From a candidate division WWE3 bacterium RIFCSPHIGHO2_01_FULL_40_23 (GTDB lineage: Bacteria > Patescibacteria > WWE3 > UBA101185 > 2-01-FULL-41-18): 64,000 nt of DNA. Each line of letters opens with the position of its first letter. Positions within the stretch are counted from its first letter, which is position 1. The translations under genes and the position numbers were made by a program. Under the pieces are notes generated by a model. It was not told where the DNA came from and did not search any database. It saw only the letters and a program-made list of their open reading frames with translations. Where the stretch lies: positions 194,504 through 258,503 of the forward strand of contig MEUZ01000001.1 of NCBI GenBank assembly GCA_001772615.1, in the 5' to 3' direction. Shown piece by piece: positions 40,463 to 48,626 of the stretch.

Positions 40463-40498
40463 AAACCATAATACCAAATATACTGATAAAATAAAAAC

Positions 40499-40954
40499 AT
40501 GAATCCAGCTGTGGCACTTATTTTTCTTGGCCTATACGCTTTTACCGTCGGGGTTATAGGAGGGATTATAATAACAACCCTGGTTAAAACCTTCGGGTAC
40601 TATATATCTTTAAAAAAAGCCATATTAATAATGTCCCTTTATTATTTTTTATGCCTGATTTTTCGTGTAATCTTTGTTACCTACGTCAATTTTACAGGAC
40701 CGGGCTACCCGATACCCCCCGAAGACGCGGCGGTATACCCGCTCTTATTTTTTATCCTCCCGATAACATCGATACTTGAAGTTGTACTAATAACAACAAT
40801 ACTTAACCTGAGTAAAGAAAGAATTCCTGTAATCAAGGGTCTGGTTATAGGACTGGTCACAGCCTTGACTCTGGCCGTCATAAATTACGGCGGTTTTATC
40901 TTACTCTTCTTTAAAATATTTTTTGGGGAAACGGACGGGGGAAGAGGGGGATAA
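40499..40954 (+). CDS. Four-helix membrane protein, unknown
   Basis: 151 residues with four hydrophobic segments (about 5-28, 40-62, 77-98 and 110-132) and a polar loop between helices two and three. No family recognised. TAAAAT at 40487-40492 ends six bases before the ATG and no ribosome binding site is seen, so probably leaderless. Divergent from the valS leader, 37 bp away. Confidence 0.75.
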   Translation: MNPAVALIFLGLYAFTVGVIGGIIITTLVKTFGYYISLKKAILIMSLYYFLCLIFRVIFVTYVNFTGPGYPIPPEDAAVYPLLFFILPITSILEVVLITTILNLSKERIPVIKGLVIGLVTALTLAVINYGGFILLFFKIFFGETDGGRGG

Positions 40955-40983
40955 AACAAGAAACGGTCTGTGAACTAACCTAG

Positions 40984-41577
40984 CTATTCAGAGATTTTAA
41001 ATGAGGAGAGGACTTCTTTTACAAAAGCGACCTTATTATTGAGATCCTGTTCCGTAGTTAAGCTCCTAAAAGACCATACATTTTTACCAGCGTTATATCC
41101 TCACGTTATTTCAATATCCAAAGAAGAGTTATATAAGGGGCTGTCTTTATCTTCCACATTAACTCGATATACCTCTAAAGCTACCTGTTCTTTATTACCT
41201 AAAGCTGCCGTTTCCTTTTTCAGAAGCGTCCTTTCTCCCCCAAACCCAACGCCTTGCTCGGGCAATTTTTGGATTGACAACTCCGGTGTTGGAAAGTCTA
41301 TATTTTTATTCTCATATTTTTTTGCGATAAGCTGTACTCCATTTTCTAATTCTTTGGGAAAGACTGTGTCTGGATAGGTAACTTCAAAATTAAGCTTAGA
41401 GTGTTTGAACGTATTTCCGGAAGAACTCTCCGCATCTTCTGCTGTATTAGTAGATAAAGGCGGTTCGGCTGTCCTTGTTTTTAATACCAAAGAAGTGCCC
41501 AAAACGGATACAAGGGCTACAACAATTATTAAAAGGAGAACATTGCTGCTTCCGTTTGTCCTGAATTGGTTGTGCAT
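40984..41577 (-). pseudogene. Anchored protein interrupted by an in-frame TGA
   Basis: The intact part is 41101-41577 (158 residues): an N-terminal transmembrane helix (about 13-33), a Ser/Thr/Glu linker and a soluble domain. After the TGA at 41103-41101 the same frame stays open for 38 more codons, G-Y-N-A-G-K-N-V-W-S-F ... F-K-I-S-E, and ends at TAG (40986-40984). The 38 codons look like real coding sequence continuing the same domain, as in PsbP-like or lipoprotein-type folds. The most likely explanation is a recent nonsense mutation or sequencing error; readthrough is possible. It follows tsaD by 26 bp on the same strand. Confidence 0.65.
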
Positions 41578-41603
41578 TAATATAGCATATTACAAAATAA
41601 TCA

Positions 41604-42740
41604 TTATTGTAAAGCTGCTGAACTCATAATCGTCAAAGACGGGTCGGCGATAACTTTTTCATAAGACACAGGTTTGAAATTAAAGTGGGCGCAGGAGGCG
41701 ATGTAAATTGCATTGTCGGTGCAAAGCTCAATTGGGGGAACAAACAATTTATGTGAAGTTTTTAAAAGCGCGTTTTTAAATTTCTCCCTAAGATTAGTGT
41801 TAGCAGAAACACCGCCCGCAAGCATCACGGAGTTTACGTTATATTCTTTTGCGGCTTTAACGGTTTTTGCAACAAGGACGTCCGTAATGGCTTCCTGGAA
41901 TTCATAGGCGATTTCATAGGCATCACTATTAAATCCTGCACCCTGTTTGTCATTCCAGCGAAAGCCGGAATCTACGTTTTTAGATTCTGGCTGTCGCCAG
42001 AATGACGCTGCTGGACCAATCGCGGGATGGCGGTTTTTAACCTTGGCCATTACTGCTGTTTTAATGCCGGAAAACGAGAAATTAAAATCTTTGGATCCAA
42101 TCATCGGCCTTTTAAAAGTAAAGCTTGTTTTAACTTCTCCTTTTTTAAGTGTCTCCTCCCAAACAAGGGCGGCTTTTGCTATGGCCGGGCCACCCATGTA
42201 AGGGGCAAGTCCCAAAAGCCTTGCAGACTTATCAAACGCTTCACCGCAGGCATCGTCCAGAGTGCCGCCAATGTATTTAAAATTCCCGTGACCTTTCATA
42301 AGTACAAGGTCGGTGTGCCCTCCACTCACTATCAGAACAACTGCAGGAAATTTTATTTCCGAAGGATCCTTATTAATAAAGTTACCGTATATGTGACCAA
42401 CCAGATGGTTAACGGGTATAAGAGGCTTGCCCCAAGCAAGTGAAAGGGCTTTGGCAGTCTCCACCCCAACTATCAGGGAGCCAATTAAACCTGGTCCAAC
42501 CGTAACAGCAATCGCAGATAGCCCTGCTGACTCAACGCCAGCTTTTAACAGACAGCCCTCAACCACGGGAATTATATATTCAACTTGTTTTCTTGCTGCA
42601 ACTTCGGGTATAACCCCTCCCGTTTTTAAATGAATGTCGGAGGAAGTCGCAAGAACGGAGGCTACAACTTCGCTGCCATCCCTAACAACAGCTGCAGCGG
42701 TTTCATCGCATGAGGTCTCAATACCCAAAATCAAAGACAT
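41604..42740 (-). CDS. tsaD: tRNA N6-threonylcarbamoyladenosine synthase subunit TsaD, with inserted repeat
   Basis: 378 residues. TsaD transfers threonylcarbamoyl to A37 of tRNAs reading ANN codons, with TsaB and TsaE. Features: G-I-E-T-S-C-D-E at the start, the iron site H-x-x-x-H (H-L-V-G-H near residue 111), S-G-G-H-T near 138, G-G-T-L-D-D-A-C-G-E-A near 158, G-G-V-S-A-N near 303, and L-C-T-D-N-A near 343. Between residues about 237 and 272 there is an insertion absent from the family; its centre (about 246-264, 42005-41949) is a copy of the palindromic repeat read in frame. Both sides match TsaD, so the gene is open and probably functional. Confidence 0.96.
   Translation of the reverse strand: MSLILGIETSCDETAAAVVRDGSEVVASVLATSSDIHLKTGGVIPEVAARKQVEYIIPVVEGCLLKAGVESAGLSAIAVTVGPGLIGSLIVGVETAKALSLAWGKPLIPVNHLVGHIYGNFINKDPSEIKFPAVVLIVSGGHTDLVLMKGHGNFKYIGGTLDDACGEAFDKSARLLGLAPYMGGPAIAKAALVWEETLKKGEVKTSFTFKRPMIGSKDFNFSFSGIKTAVMAKVKNRHPAIGPAASFWRQPESKNVDSGFRWNDKQGAGFNSDAYEIAYEFQEAITDVLVAKTVKAAKEYNVNSVMLAGGVSANTNLREKFKNALLKTSHKLFVPPIELCTDNAIYIASCAHFNFKPVSYEKVIADPSLTIMSSAALQ
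41949..42005. repeat. Palindromic repeat inserted in frame inside tsaD
   Basis: GTCATTCCAGCGAAAGCCGG ... GTCGCCAGAATGAC: the same ends and cores as the intergenic repeats. Its translation contains S-F-W-R-Q-P-E-S-K and S-G-F-R-W-N-D-K. Length keeps the frame open. Confidence 0.9.
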
Positions 42741-42770
42741 AACAGAGAGTATACTACTGATTTTAGGGGC

Positions 42771-44081
42771 TTATTTTCCAAAGGATTTTTGGGCTGTGGA
42801 GAGAGCCTCCGAAGCAGGCTCGCCGGATAAAACGGTATTAACGGCGGTTTTAAGAAGGTCAACCTCTTTATCATTTCCCGATTTGGAGGAAAGGACACCG
42901 CTTTTTGCGGTCTCTGCCGTTTTAACGTAAACATCAAGATACGCGTTTCCCGACAAATCCCCCTGCAAAGATTTCAAACTGTAAGGCTCCCCAAAAGGCC
43001 TTGCCTTTGACTGCTCGCTGTAAAGCTTTCTTTGAACCTCCTCGGTTGATAAATACTTTAAAAACTCCCACGCGGCATCAGGACTTGAACTGTTTTTAGA
43101 AACAGCCTCCATCCAGAAACTTCCCCAATCAATAACAATGGGGTTTCCTTCAAGATCCAAAGCTCTTGGAACAGGAGCAATTCCCATATTAATATTAGGG
43201 TTTCTGTTTAGAATATTTAAAACTTCCCATGATGGCGCAAAAACCATTGCCACTTTGTTGTCTGCAAAAGCCTCTACCGACGGTGGCAAAACATCACTCC
43301 ACACTTTCTCAACAGTCACAAAATTAGTGTAAAAGGTAAGAGCGTCCGCCGCGGCCTGGCTGTTTAAGTCGTCAGGAACCTTTATACCTCCCTGTGAAAA
43401 AAGGAGCCCAAGAATTGAAGAAAAATGGTCTATGTTATTGGCCGAACCTATTGCTGCGCCCGCTACCTCCAGGTTTCCGGCCTTATCTTTCTTTGCAAGC
43501 CTGGAAGCCACGATCCTAAATTCCTCCCAGGTCGCAGGAGGTGAGGAAATGCCACCTTCGTTAAACATCTGTTTGTTATACAAAAGAGCGAGACCATCAT
43601 AATGAAGGGGGACCGCGTAAACCTTGCCCTCGGAAACGGCGCTCTCTTTAGCCACGGGATAAAACATATTTTCATAATCGGTGGCTGAAAAAATACTTGA
43701 AGGGGCAGGAGAAAGGTTTCCCTGTAAGGAAGGAACCCAGGAATTATGAACGCGTATGATATCAGGCGCGGAACCTTCCGAAAGCCTTGTAAAAATAGAC
43801 TCTTTATAGCTTTTCAGGCTTACAAAAGACCTCTCCTCATACATAATGTCAACATTCGGGTGCATTTTTTTGTAGTCGGCGATAACCGAGTCCATCACCT
43901 CTTTGGGCTCCCACAAACCCCACATTGTAAGACTTGCAGGCTTTCCCGTAACTCCAGGCTTTGAACCAAGGTATTTCCCAACCACAGGAATGTCCTGCAA
44001 AGAGCATGCTGTAAGAAGTACTGAAGTTAACAAAAGAAGGAACAAAACCCTTAATTTAGGTAGGGGCAAGGCTTTTTTCAT
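42771..44081 (-). CDS. ABC-type solute-binding lipoprotein, family 1 (sugar-type)
   Basis: 436 residues. Signal peptide with lipobox L-L-T-A-C near residue 25, then the family 1 extracellular solute-binding fold: L-T-M-W-G-L-W near 53, P-D-I-I-R-V-H near 103, V-P-L-H-Y-D-G-L-A-L-L-Y near 158, W-E-E-F near 183 and D-A-A-W-E-F-L-K-Y-L near 336. Such proteins usually deliver sugars to a permease, but no permease or ATPase is nearby. Its start overlaps the end of the O-antigen ligase-like gene by about 26 bp. ATG 44081 is preferred (M-K-K-A-L-P); an ATG three codons earlier is also possible. Confidence 0.9.
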   Translation of the reverse strand: MKKALPLPKLRVLFLLLLTSVLLTACSLQDIPVVGKYLGSKPGVTGKPASLTMWGLWEPKEVMDSVIADYKKMHPNVDIMYEERSFVSLKSYKESIFTRLSEGSAPDIIRVHNSWVPSLQGNLSPAPSSIFSATDYENMFYPVAKESAVSEGKVYAVPLHYDGLALLYNKQMFNEGGISSPPATWEEFRIVASRLAKKDKAGNLEVAGAAIGSANNIDHFSSILGLLFSQGGIKVPDDLNSQAAADALTFYTNFVTVEKVWSDVLPPSVEAFADNKVAMVFAPSWEVLNILNRNPNINMGIAPVPRALDLEGNPIVIDWGSFWMEAVSKNSSSPDAAWEFLKYLSTEEVQRKLYSEQSKARPFGEPYSLKSLQGDLSGNAYLDVYVKTAETAKSGVLSSKSGNDKEVDLLKTAVNTVLSGEPASEALSTAQKSFGK

Positions 44082-45330
44082 GTAAAACAATTGTAGATAA
44101 CCCCATACCCAGTGTCAACCAAGTAAGAATAAACCCTTGCTGAATAGTAAAGGGGTAATGATCAAAAGTGCCGATAAAAAACACCTCTAAAATTAAAATA
44201 AGAGGAAAAACTTCATGCCCTTTAGATAAAACCTTCATAAAAATGAGGTATAAAAACCCCGAAAAAAACACAAGAGTTACTATTCCTGACTCCGAAGCGA
44301 CTAAATAAAACACGTTATGAACAGGCTGAATAAACTTGATAATACCCCTAACCCCACCGTATTTTTCAAGATTTATGGTAAACATATTCAAGCCGACTCC
44401 TGTCAAAGGATTACCTTTAATCATCTTCACACTGGCTTTTAAAAGATCGTCTCTTCTATAAATTGAGGCTCTTTCGGATTTAATCTCATTCATAACAACG
44501 GGGAGGAAGAGATTTAAAAAAATGATCAGGAAAAAAGCTCCTTTAAAAAGGAACTCTTTCTTAAATCTCCTTAAAAGAACGAGCAGAGAAACTCCCAGAA
44601 AGAAAGCCAAAATAGAAGAGGTGCTTAAAGTCAAAAATAAGACCAGCAGCCCGTAAAGAAAAGCGAGAACTTGAAAAAGAGACAGCCTTTTTGATTTAAA
44701 AAAAGAATAAAGGAGTATGGATAAAGAAATCGCAAGAAACCCGCCAAGGACGTTTGGGTGGGGGAGTGTACCGTAAGGCGGTATAACAGCTCTTCCAAAA
44801 AATCCCTCATAAGAAACACCTAAGGTCCTGTAAGTGTAGGGTATTTCTCCAAAAAACAAGTAGTTACTAAACAAAGAAGCTTTTTTAACCCATTGGGCAA
44901 AACCTAAGAAGCTTTCAAAAAACAATGGAAATGAAATTACTCCAGCAAGTTTTTTAAGATCTCTTTCAATAGAAAAATTAAGTGAAACATAAAGAAAAAG
45001 GAAAATAAATTCATAAATTTTAACCAGTTTATACAAGGAAGGATAAGAAAAAACGCTGAAAGAAACGGAAACTATATAAAGAAAAAGAAAAGCAAAAAGA
45101 GGAAGAACCCCTGAAGTAAATCTGTATCTGGGCCTGTTTTTAATGATGTCAAGATCAAAAAGAATGAAAATGCCAATAATTATCAAATCCGTTACATAAA
45201 AAGTGGGGATCAGGTAGTCAACAAGAATATTGGAAGTGTAAGACCAGTTAAAAATGAAGTGTTTCCCAAGATTAACCGGAAGGAAAAATATTAAAGAAAA
45301 AAAGAGGAATGTATGAAGCCTCTTTAGCAT
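44056..45330 (-). CDS. O-antigen ligase/polymerase-like membrane protein (second copy)
   Basis: 424 residues with about ten transmembrane helices. Supporting features: L-P-H-P-N-V-L-G-G near residue 192 (HPN loop), N-P-L-T-G-V-G-L-N near residue 305, and V-H-N-V-F-Y near residue 330 (HN of the Wzy_C domain). It is distant in sequence from the protein at 14782-16074 but has the same motif order. It would work on the outer face of the membrane in glycan polymerisation or transfer. Its 3' end overlaps the solute-binding gene. Confidence 0.87.
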   Translation of the reverse strand: MLKRLHTFLFFSLIFFLPVNLGKHFIFNWSYTSNILVDYLIPTFYVTDLIIIGIFILFDLDIIKNRPRYRFTSGVLPLFAFLFLYIVSVSFSVFSYPSLYKLVKIYEFIFLFLYVSLNFSIERDLKKLAGVISFPLFFESFLGFAQWVKKASLFSNYLFFGEIPYTYRTLGVSYEGFFGRAVIPPYGTLPHPNVLGGFLAISLSILLYSFFKSKRLSLFQVLAFLYGLLVLFLTLSTSSILAFFLGVSLLVLLRRFKKEFLFKGAFFLIIFLNLFLPVVMNEIKSERASIYRRDDLLKASVKMIKGNPLTGVGLNMFTINLEKYGGVRGIIKFIQPVHNVFYLVASESGIVTLVFFSGFLYLIFMKVLSKGHEVFPLILILEVFFIGTFDHYPFTIQQGFILTWLTLGMGLSTIVLHEKSLAPT

Positions 45331-45669
45331 AGCCTATTTGTAACATGATATAGGGCATCGTATCAAGAGAGTTTGCAAACCCCCTTTCATTTCTACTCTT
45401 GTATTACATATTTAGAAGTTACAGATATAGGGGATGTGGTTAAGTGAATTTCGGGTAATTTAACCTTTTGTTAATACCATACCAATAACGGTTTGTGTTT
45501 ATATGCAGTACTTTATTGCCAAATTAATCTAAAAAACCCGAAGCTTGTTACTGTGATAACTTAAAAAGATGTTGAAAAAGATAAAAACCTTGTGGAAACC
45601 TTTGTGGATAAACAAGCCAACTTGTCCACAATGCATGCTTTGCCGTTTTTATGCTCTGACTAATCCACA
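45331..45669. other. Probable origin of replication region, dnaA side
   Basis: A 329-bp AT-rich non-coding stretch downstream of dnaA. DnaA boxes: TTGTGGAAA at 45591-45599, TGTGGATAA at 45603-45611 (perfect TTATCCACA on the other strand), TTGTCCACA at 45622-45630, and TAATCCACA at 45661-45669, the last one inside the final codons of dnaA. The left part (45440-45540) is rich in A and T (CCTTTTGTTAATACC, TAATCTAAAAAA) and could be the unwinding element. Confidence 0.75.
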
Positions 45670-47033
45670 TTTATATTAAGAGTCCTTTTTATATTTACAA
45701 TGTCCTGCCTTAGCCTTGTGTCGGCGTTTATTTCTTTCTCTATTTTTTCAGATCCGTGCATTATCGTTGTATGATCTCTTCCTCCGAGGAGATCACCTAT
45801 TGCCATAAACGGCGTTCCCGAATATTTCTTTAAAAGAAACATGGAGACCTGCCTTGGAAGGACATACTCTTTAAGCCTTTTTGGTCCTTTTAAGTCAGTC
45901 ATTTTTATGCTGTAGTAATTGCAGACTGCTTTTAGCACCTCGTTAATATTCACATTTATTTTCCCAGGTATTACCTGGCCTAAAACTTTGGCGCTGTACT
46001 CCTTTGTGACTGCTAGCCCTTCCGCTTTTGCTTGCGTTATTATCTGAAGAAAAGCCCCCTCAAGCTCTCTGATATTCGTCTCTACAATCTGGGCAATATA
46101 ATCAACTACATCGTTCTCTACCTCTGCCCGCATCTGATTTCTTTTCTCTCTTAAAATTGCGCTTCTTGTTTCCACATCCGGTTTTTGCATGTCAGCCACT
46201 ACCCCACTTGAAAATCTTGATGTTATCCTTACATCAAGCCTTGAAAGCTCTTTCGGCGGCCTATCCGACGTGAGAACTATCTGTTTTTGCGCCATGTATA
46301 AAGCGTTAAAGGTGTGAAAGAACTCCTCCTGCGTTGCCTCCCCTCTTCCCGCTATAAACTGTATGTCATCAATTAGAAGCACATCGGCTTTTCTGAATTT
46401 GTTTCTAAATTTATTTGCAATGTAGTTTTTATTCCGCCCCTCCTGAATAGCCTCAATAAGTTCGTTCATAAAAGATTCGGCGGTTGCATAAACTACTTTT
46501 GTTTTAGGAGCGCTTTTTAAAATATGATTTCCGATGGCTTGGATCAGATGCGTTTTCCCAAGGCCGACGCCTGCATGGAGGAAGAACGGGTTATAGACCT
46601 TTCCCGGATTTTCGGTTATAGCTGTTGCTATTGCGTGGGCGAGCCTGTTGCTTGGGCCTACTATGAATGTTTCAAATGTATATTTTTGAGAAAGATTATT
46701 GTATTCATCCAGATTTTCTCTGGAAGCGCTTTCTTTGATTTTTGCAGGTACAAACAAAGGGAGGTCGTCCGTTTTAGTCTCCACTTTCTGTTCGTCAACT
46801 TTAAAGATGATTTGGTAGTTTCCGTTTCCTATTCTATCCAGGGTGTTTTTTAGAAGACCATAAAACTTTTTGTTTAAATAATCTTTTACATGGTTGCTCG
46901 GACAAACTATTTCAAAGGTGCTTTCACTGCAGTCACCAACCTTTGTAGGATAAAAGTATGCCTTATAAATTAATTCGGTCAGCACTGTTTGGAGCTCACC
47001 CAGTGCCGCTTTGTAAAGATCGGAAGGATTCAT
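45660..47033 (-). CDS. dnaA: Chromosomal replication initiator DnaA
   Basis: 457 residues. Domain I (1-80), a variable linker (about 80-110), the AAA+ domain with Walker A G-V-G-L-G-K-T at 155-161 and L-L-I-D-D-I-Q-F near residue 218, and domain IV with the DnaA signature G-G-R-D-H-T-T-I-M-H-G near residue 425. It binds DnaA boxes on both sides of its own gene (45591-45669 and 47075-47083). Confidence 0.98.
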   Translation of the reverse strand: MNPSDLYKAALGELQTVLTELIYKAYFYPTKVGDCSESTFEIVCPSNHVKDYLNKKFYGLLKNTLDRIGNGNYQIIFKVDEQKVETKTDDLPLFVPAKIKESASRENLDEYNNLSQKYTFETFIVGPSNRLAHAIATAITENPGKVYNPFFLHAGVGLGKTHLIQAIGNHILKSAPKTKVVYATAESFMNELIEAIQEGRNKNYIANKFRNKFRKADVLLIDDIQFIAGRGEATQEEFFHTFNALYMAQKQIVLTSDRPPKELSRLDVRITSRFSSGVVADMQKPDVETRSAILREKRNQMRAEVENDVVDYIAQIVETNIRELEGAFLQIITQAKAEGLAVTKEYSAKVLGQVIPGKINVNINEVLKAVCNYYSIKMTDLKGPKRLKEYVLPRQVSMFLLKKYSGTPFMAIGDLLGGRDHTTIMHGSEKIEKEINADTRLRQDIVNIKRTLNINVD

Positions 47034-47074
47034 AAAGGTTGTATTTTTGGCAGGAACACCTCTACTTTATAAAG

Positions 47075-47083
47075 TTATCCACA
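47075..47083. other. Consensus DnaA box between dnaA and rpmH
   Basis: Perfect TTATCCACA. It lies in the divergent promoter region, so it may allow DnaA to control its own gene, or be part of a split origin together with the boxes at 45591-45669. Confidence 0.7.
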
Positions 47084-47104
47084 ATTTTGTCAATGACTTT
47101 TAAA

Positions 47105-47133
47105 TTGACTAACCCTCCCTTCTTGTATAGTAT
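47105..47133 (+). promoter_or_regulatory. Promoter of the rpmH operon
   Basis: TTGACT at 47105-47110, a 17-bp spacer and TAGTAT at 47128-47133, nine bases before the rpmH ATG. TATAGT two bases upstream is an alternative -10. Confidence 0.65.
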
Positions 47134-47142
47134 TCTTAGGTT

Positions 47143-47295
47143 ATGCCAAAGAGAACATACCAGCCGAAAAAGAGAAAAAGGGCAAAAAAGCACGGCTTTA
47201 TGAAAAGGATGTCAGGGCCCGGCGGAAGAAACGTTTTGAAAAGGAGAAGAGCTAAAGGCAGAGCCGCCCTTACCGTTTCAAAACACTCAAAATAA
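47143..47295 (+). CDS. rpmH: Large ribosomal subunit protein bL34
   Basis: 50 residues. Classic bL34: M-P-K-R-T-Y-Q-P-K-K-R-K-R near the start, H-G-F-M-K-R-M, G-G-R-N-V-L-K-R-R-R-A-K-G-R near the end. Its stop overlaps the rnpA start (TAATG at 47293-47297). It heads the rpmH-rnpA-yidD-yidC-khpB-dnaN run. Confidence 0.97.
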   Translation: MPKRTYQPKKRKRAKKHGFMKRMSGPGGRNVLKRRRAKGRAALTVSKHSK

Positions 47296-47687
47296 TGCTA
47301 CCAAAAAACTTAAGGATTACCGATAAGTTTGACTTTAATAAAGTAAAGCGCTTTGGAAAAGTAATCCATAGCCCGCTTTTTATTCTCTCTTATCTTATTG
47401 ACGGTAAAAACGAAAAGTACCCTTCAAGATTTGGGGTTATTATTACTAATAAGATAGAAAAAAGATCAGTAAAGAGGCACAGGGCGAAACGGATACTGAT
47501 CGATCTTATTTATAAAAATCTTGACAGGTTTCCTGGAAAAGGTATGTATGTTTTTATTGGCAAGCCTTTTATAACGGAAAAAAACTATGAAGAAATATCT
47601 TTTGAATTTAATCAGGTTTTATCAAAAATACCTGTCTTTGGATCAGGGGATGCTTCGCGACCTTCTTTTTCCAAATTCAAGCATTAG
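47295..47687 (+). CDS. rnpA: Ribonuclease P protein component
   Basis: 130 residues. It helps the catalytic RNA mature the 5' ends of tRNAs. The family signature R-S-V-K-R-H-R-A-K-R near residue 56 is present, as is the F-x-x-V-x-x-x-G-K-x-x-x-S-P-L-F region near residue 14. The C-terminal third overlaps yidD by 101 bp in a different frame. The RNA partner (rnpB) is not identified in this window. Confidence 0.95.
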   Translation: MLPKNLRITDKFDFNKVKRFGKVIHSPLFILSYLIDGKNEKYPSRFGVIITNKIEKRSVKRHRAKRILIDLIYKNLDRFPGKGMYVFIGKPFITEKNYEEISFEFNQVLSKIPVFGSGDASRPSFSKFKH

Positions 47688-47832
47688 GATTTGTAGGTTT
47701 TACCCCTCCTGTTCGGAGTATACGTACCAGGCAGTTGAAAAATATGGTATTTTAACGGGTGGTCTTAAGGGCCTTTTAAGGGTGTTAAGATGCAACCCCC
47801 TTTCAAAGGGTGGGGAGGATCCTCTTCTATGA
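47587..47832 (+). CDS. yidD: Membrane protein insertion efficiency factor YidD
   Basis: 81 residues. The invariant C-R-F-Y-P-S-C-S-E-Y near residue 36, A-V-E-K-Y-G near residue 49 and R-C-N-P-L-S-K-G-G-x-D-P at the end identify it. It assists YidC. It begins inside rnpA and ends overlapping yidC by ATGA, showing strong compaction. Confidence 0.95.
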   Translation: MKKYLLNLIRFYQKYLSLDQGMLRDLLFPNSSIRICRFYPSCSEYTYQAVEKYGILTGGLKGLLRVLRCNPLSKGGEDPLL

Positions 47833-48626
47833 TTAAAGCTTTAGGCTATGTTTGGAATTTACTTCTGGTTTCACCGTTATTAAACCTTGTTGTTTTCTTT
47901 TATAAAATTTTTGACTTTAATATGGGGCTTGCCATTATCGCGGTGTCCATTCTTGTAAAGCTTGTTACCCTTCCGTTTACCCACTCTTCACTTAAAGTTA
48001 TGCAAAAGCATAAAGATCTTATGCCCGAGCTTGAGAAACTTAAGAAAAAATATGGGCATGATAAGACAAGGCTTGCCGAAGAACAGCTTAAGCTGTACAA
48101 GGATATGGGGATAAATCCCGCTTCAGGATGTCTTACCCAGATTGTTCCCATCCTTATGATAATTGCTCTCTTTTCCGTTATAAACATTTTCTTTGGCAAC
48201 CATTCTTCTTCGTTGGAAGCTATAAACACGCTTATTTATCTTGACTTTTTAAAAATTCCGCAGGGAAGCTCTATTAACCCGGGGTTTTTATACCTTAATC
48301 TTTCAAAACCGGATCCGTTTTTTATTCTTCCGGTACTCTCCGCGCTCTTGCAATTTCTGACATCCAAAATGATGATGCCTACTTTGTCGGAGGCTGAAAA
48401 GCTTGCTAAAAAAGCCGATGACGTTAAAGATGATGTTATGTATAATATGCAGGAGCAGATGTTATACACTGCTCCTATAATCTTTTTGATTGTAGGTTTG
48501 AAACTGCCTTCAGGAGTTGTTCTTAATATATTTGTGACAACCCTGTTTTCATTAATACAGCAATATTTTGTTTCCGGTTTGGGGGGCTTAAAACCTCTTC
48601 TCGGAAAGTTTGGGATAAAAACATGA
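47829..48626 (+). CDS. yidC: Membrane protein insertase YidC
   Basis: 265 residues, the short form without the large N-terminal periplasmic domain. About five transmembrane helices; the Q-K-H-K-D-L-M-P-E-L cytoplasmic loop near residue 61 and the N-P-A-S-G-C-L-T-Q-I-V-P segment near residue 97 fit the family. It inserts membrane proteins with or without SecYEG. The ATG at 47829 overlaps the yidD stop by ATGA; an in-frame ATG at 47790 lies inside yidD and was rejected. Confidence 0.95.
   Translation: MIKALGYVWNLLLVSPLLNLVVFFYKIFDFNMGLAIIAVSILVKLVTLPFTHSSLKVMQKHKDLMPELEKLKKKYGHDKTRLAEEQLKLYKDMGINPASGCLTQIVPILMIIALFSVINIFFGNHSSSLEAINTLIYLDFLKIPQGSSINPGFLYLNLSKPDPFFILPVLSALLQFLTSKMMMPTLSEAEKLAKKADDVKDDVMYNMQEQMLYTAPIIFLIVGLKLPSGVVLNIFVTTLFSLIQQYFVSGLGGLKPLLGKFGIKT

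Noticed and set aside
40183..40473. tmRNA or RNase P RNA
   Set aside because: No tRNA-like ends with CCA and no tag frame for tmRNA; no P4 motifs for RNase P; the T-box core fits better.
41101..41103. Genome-wide recoding of TGA as Gly or Trp
   Set aside because: TGA ends several intact genes here, for example uppS (6073-6075) and the protease gene (20580-20582).
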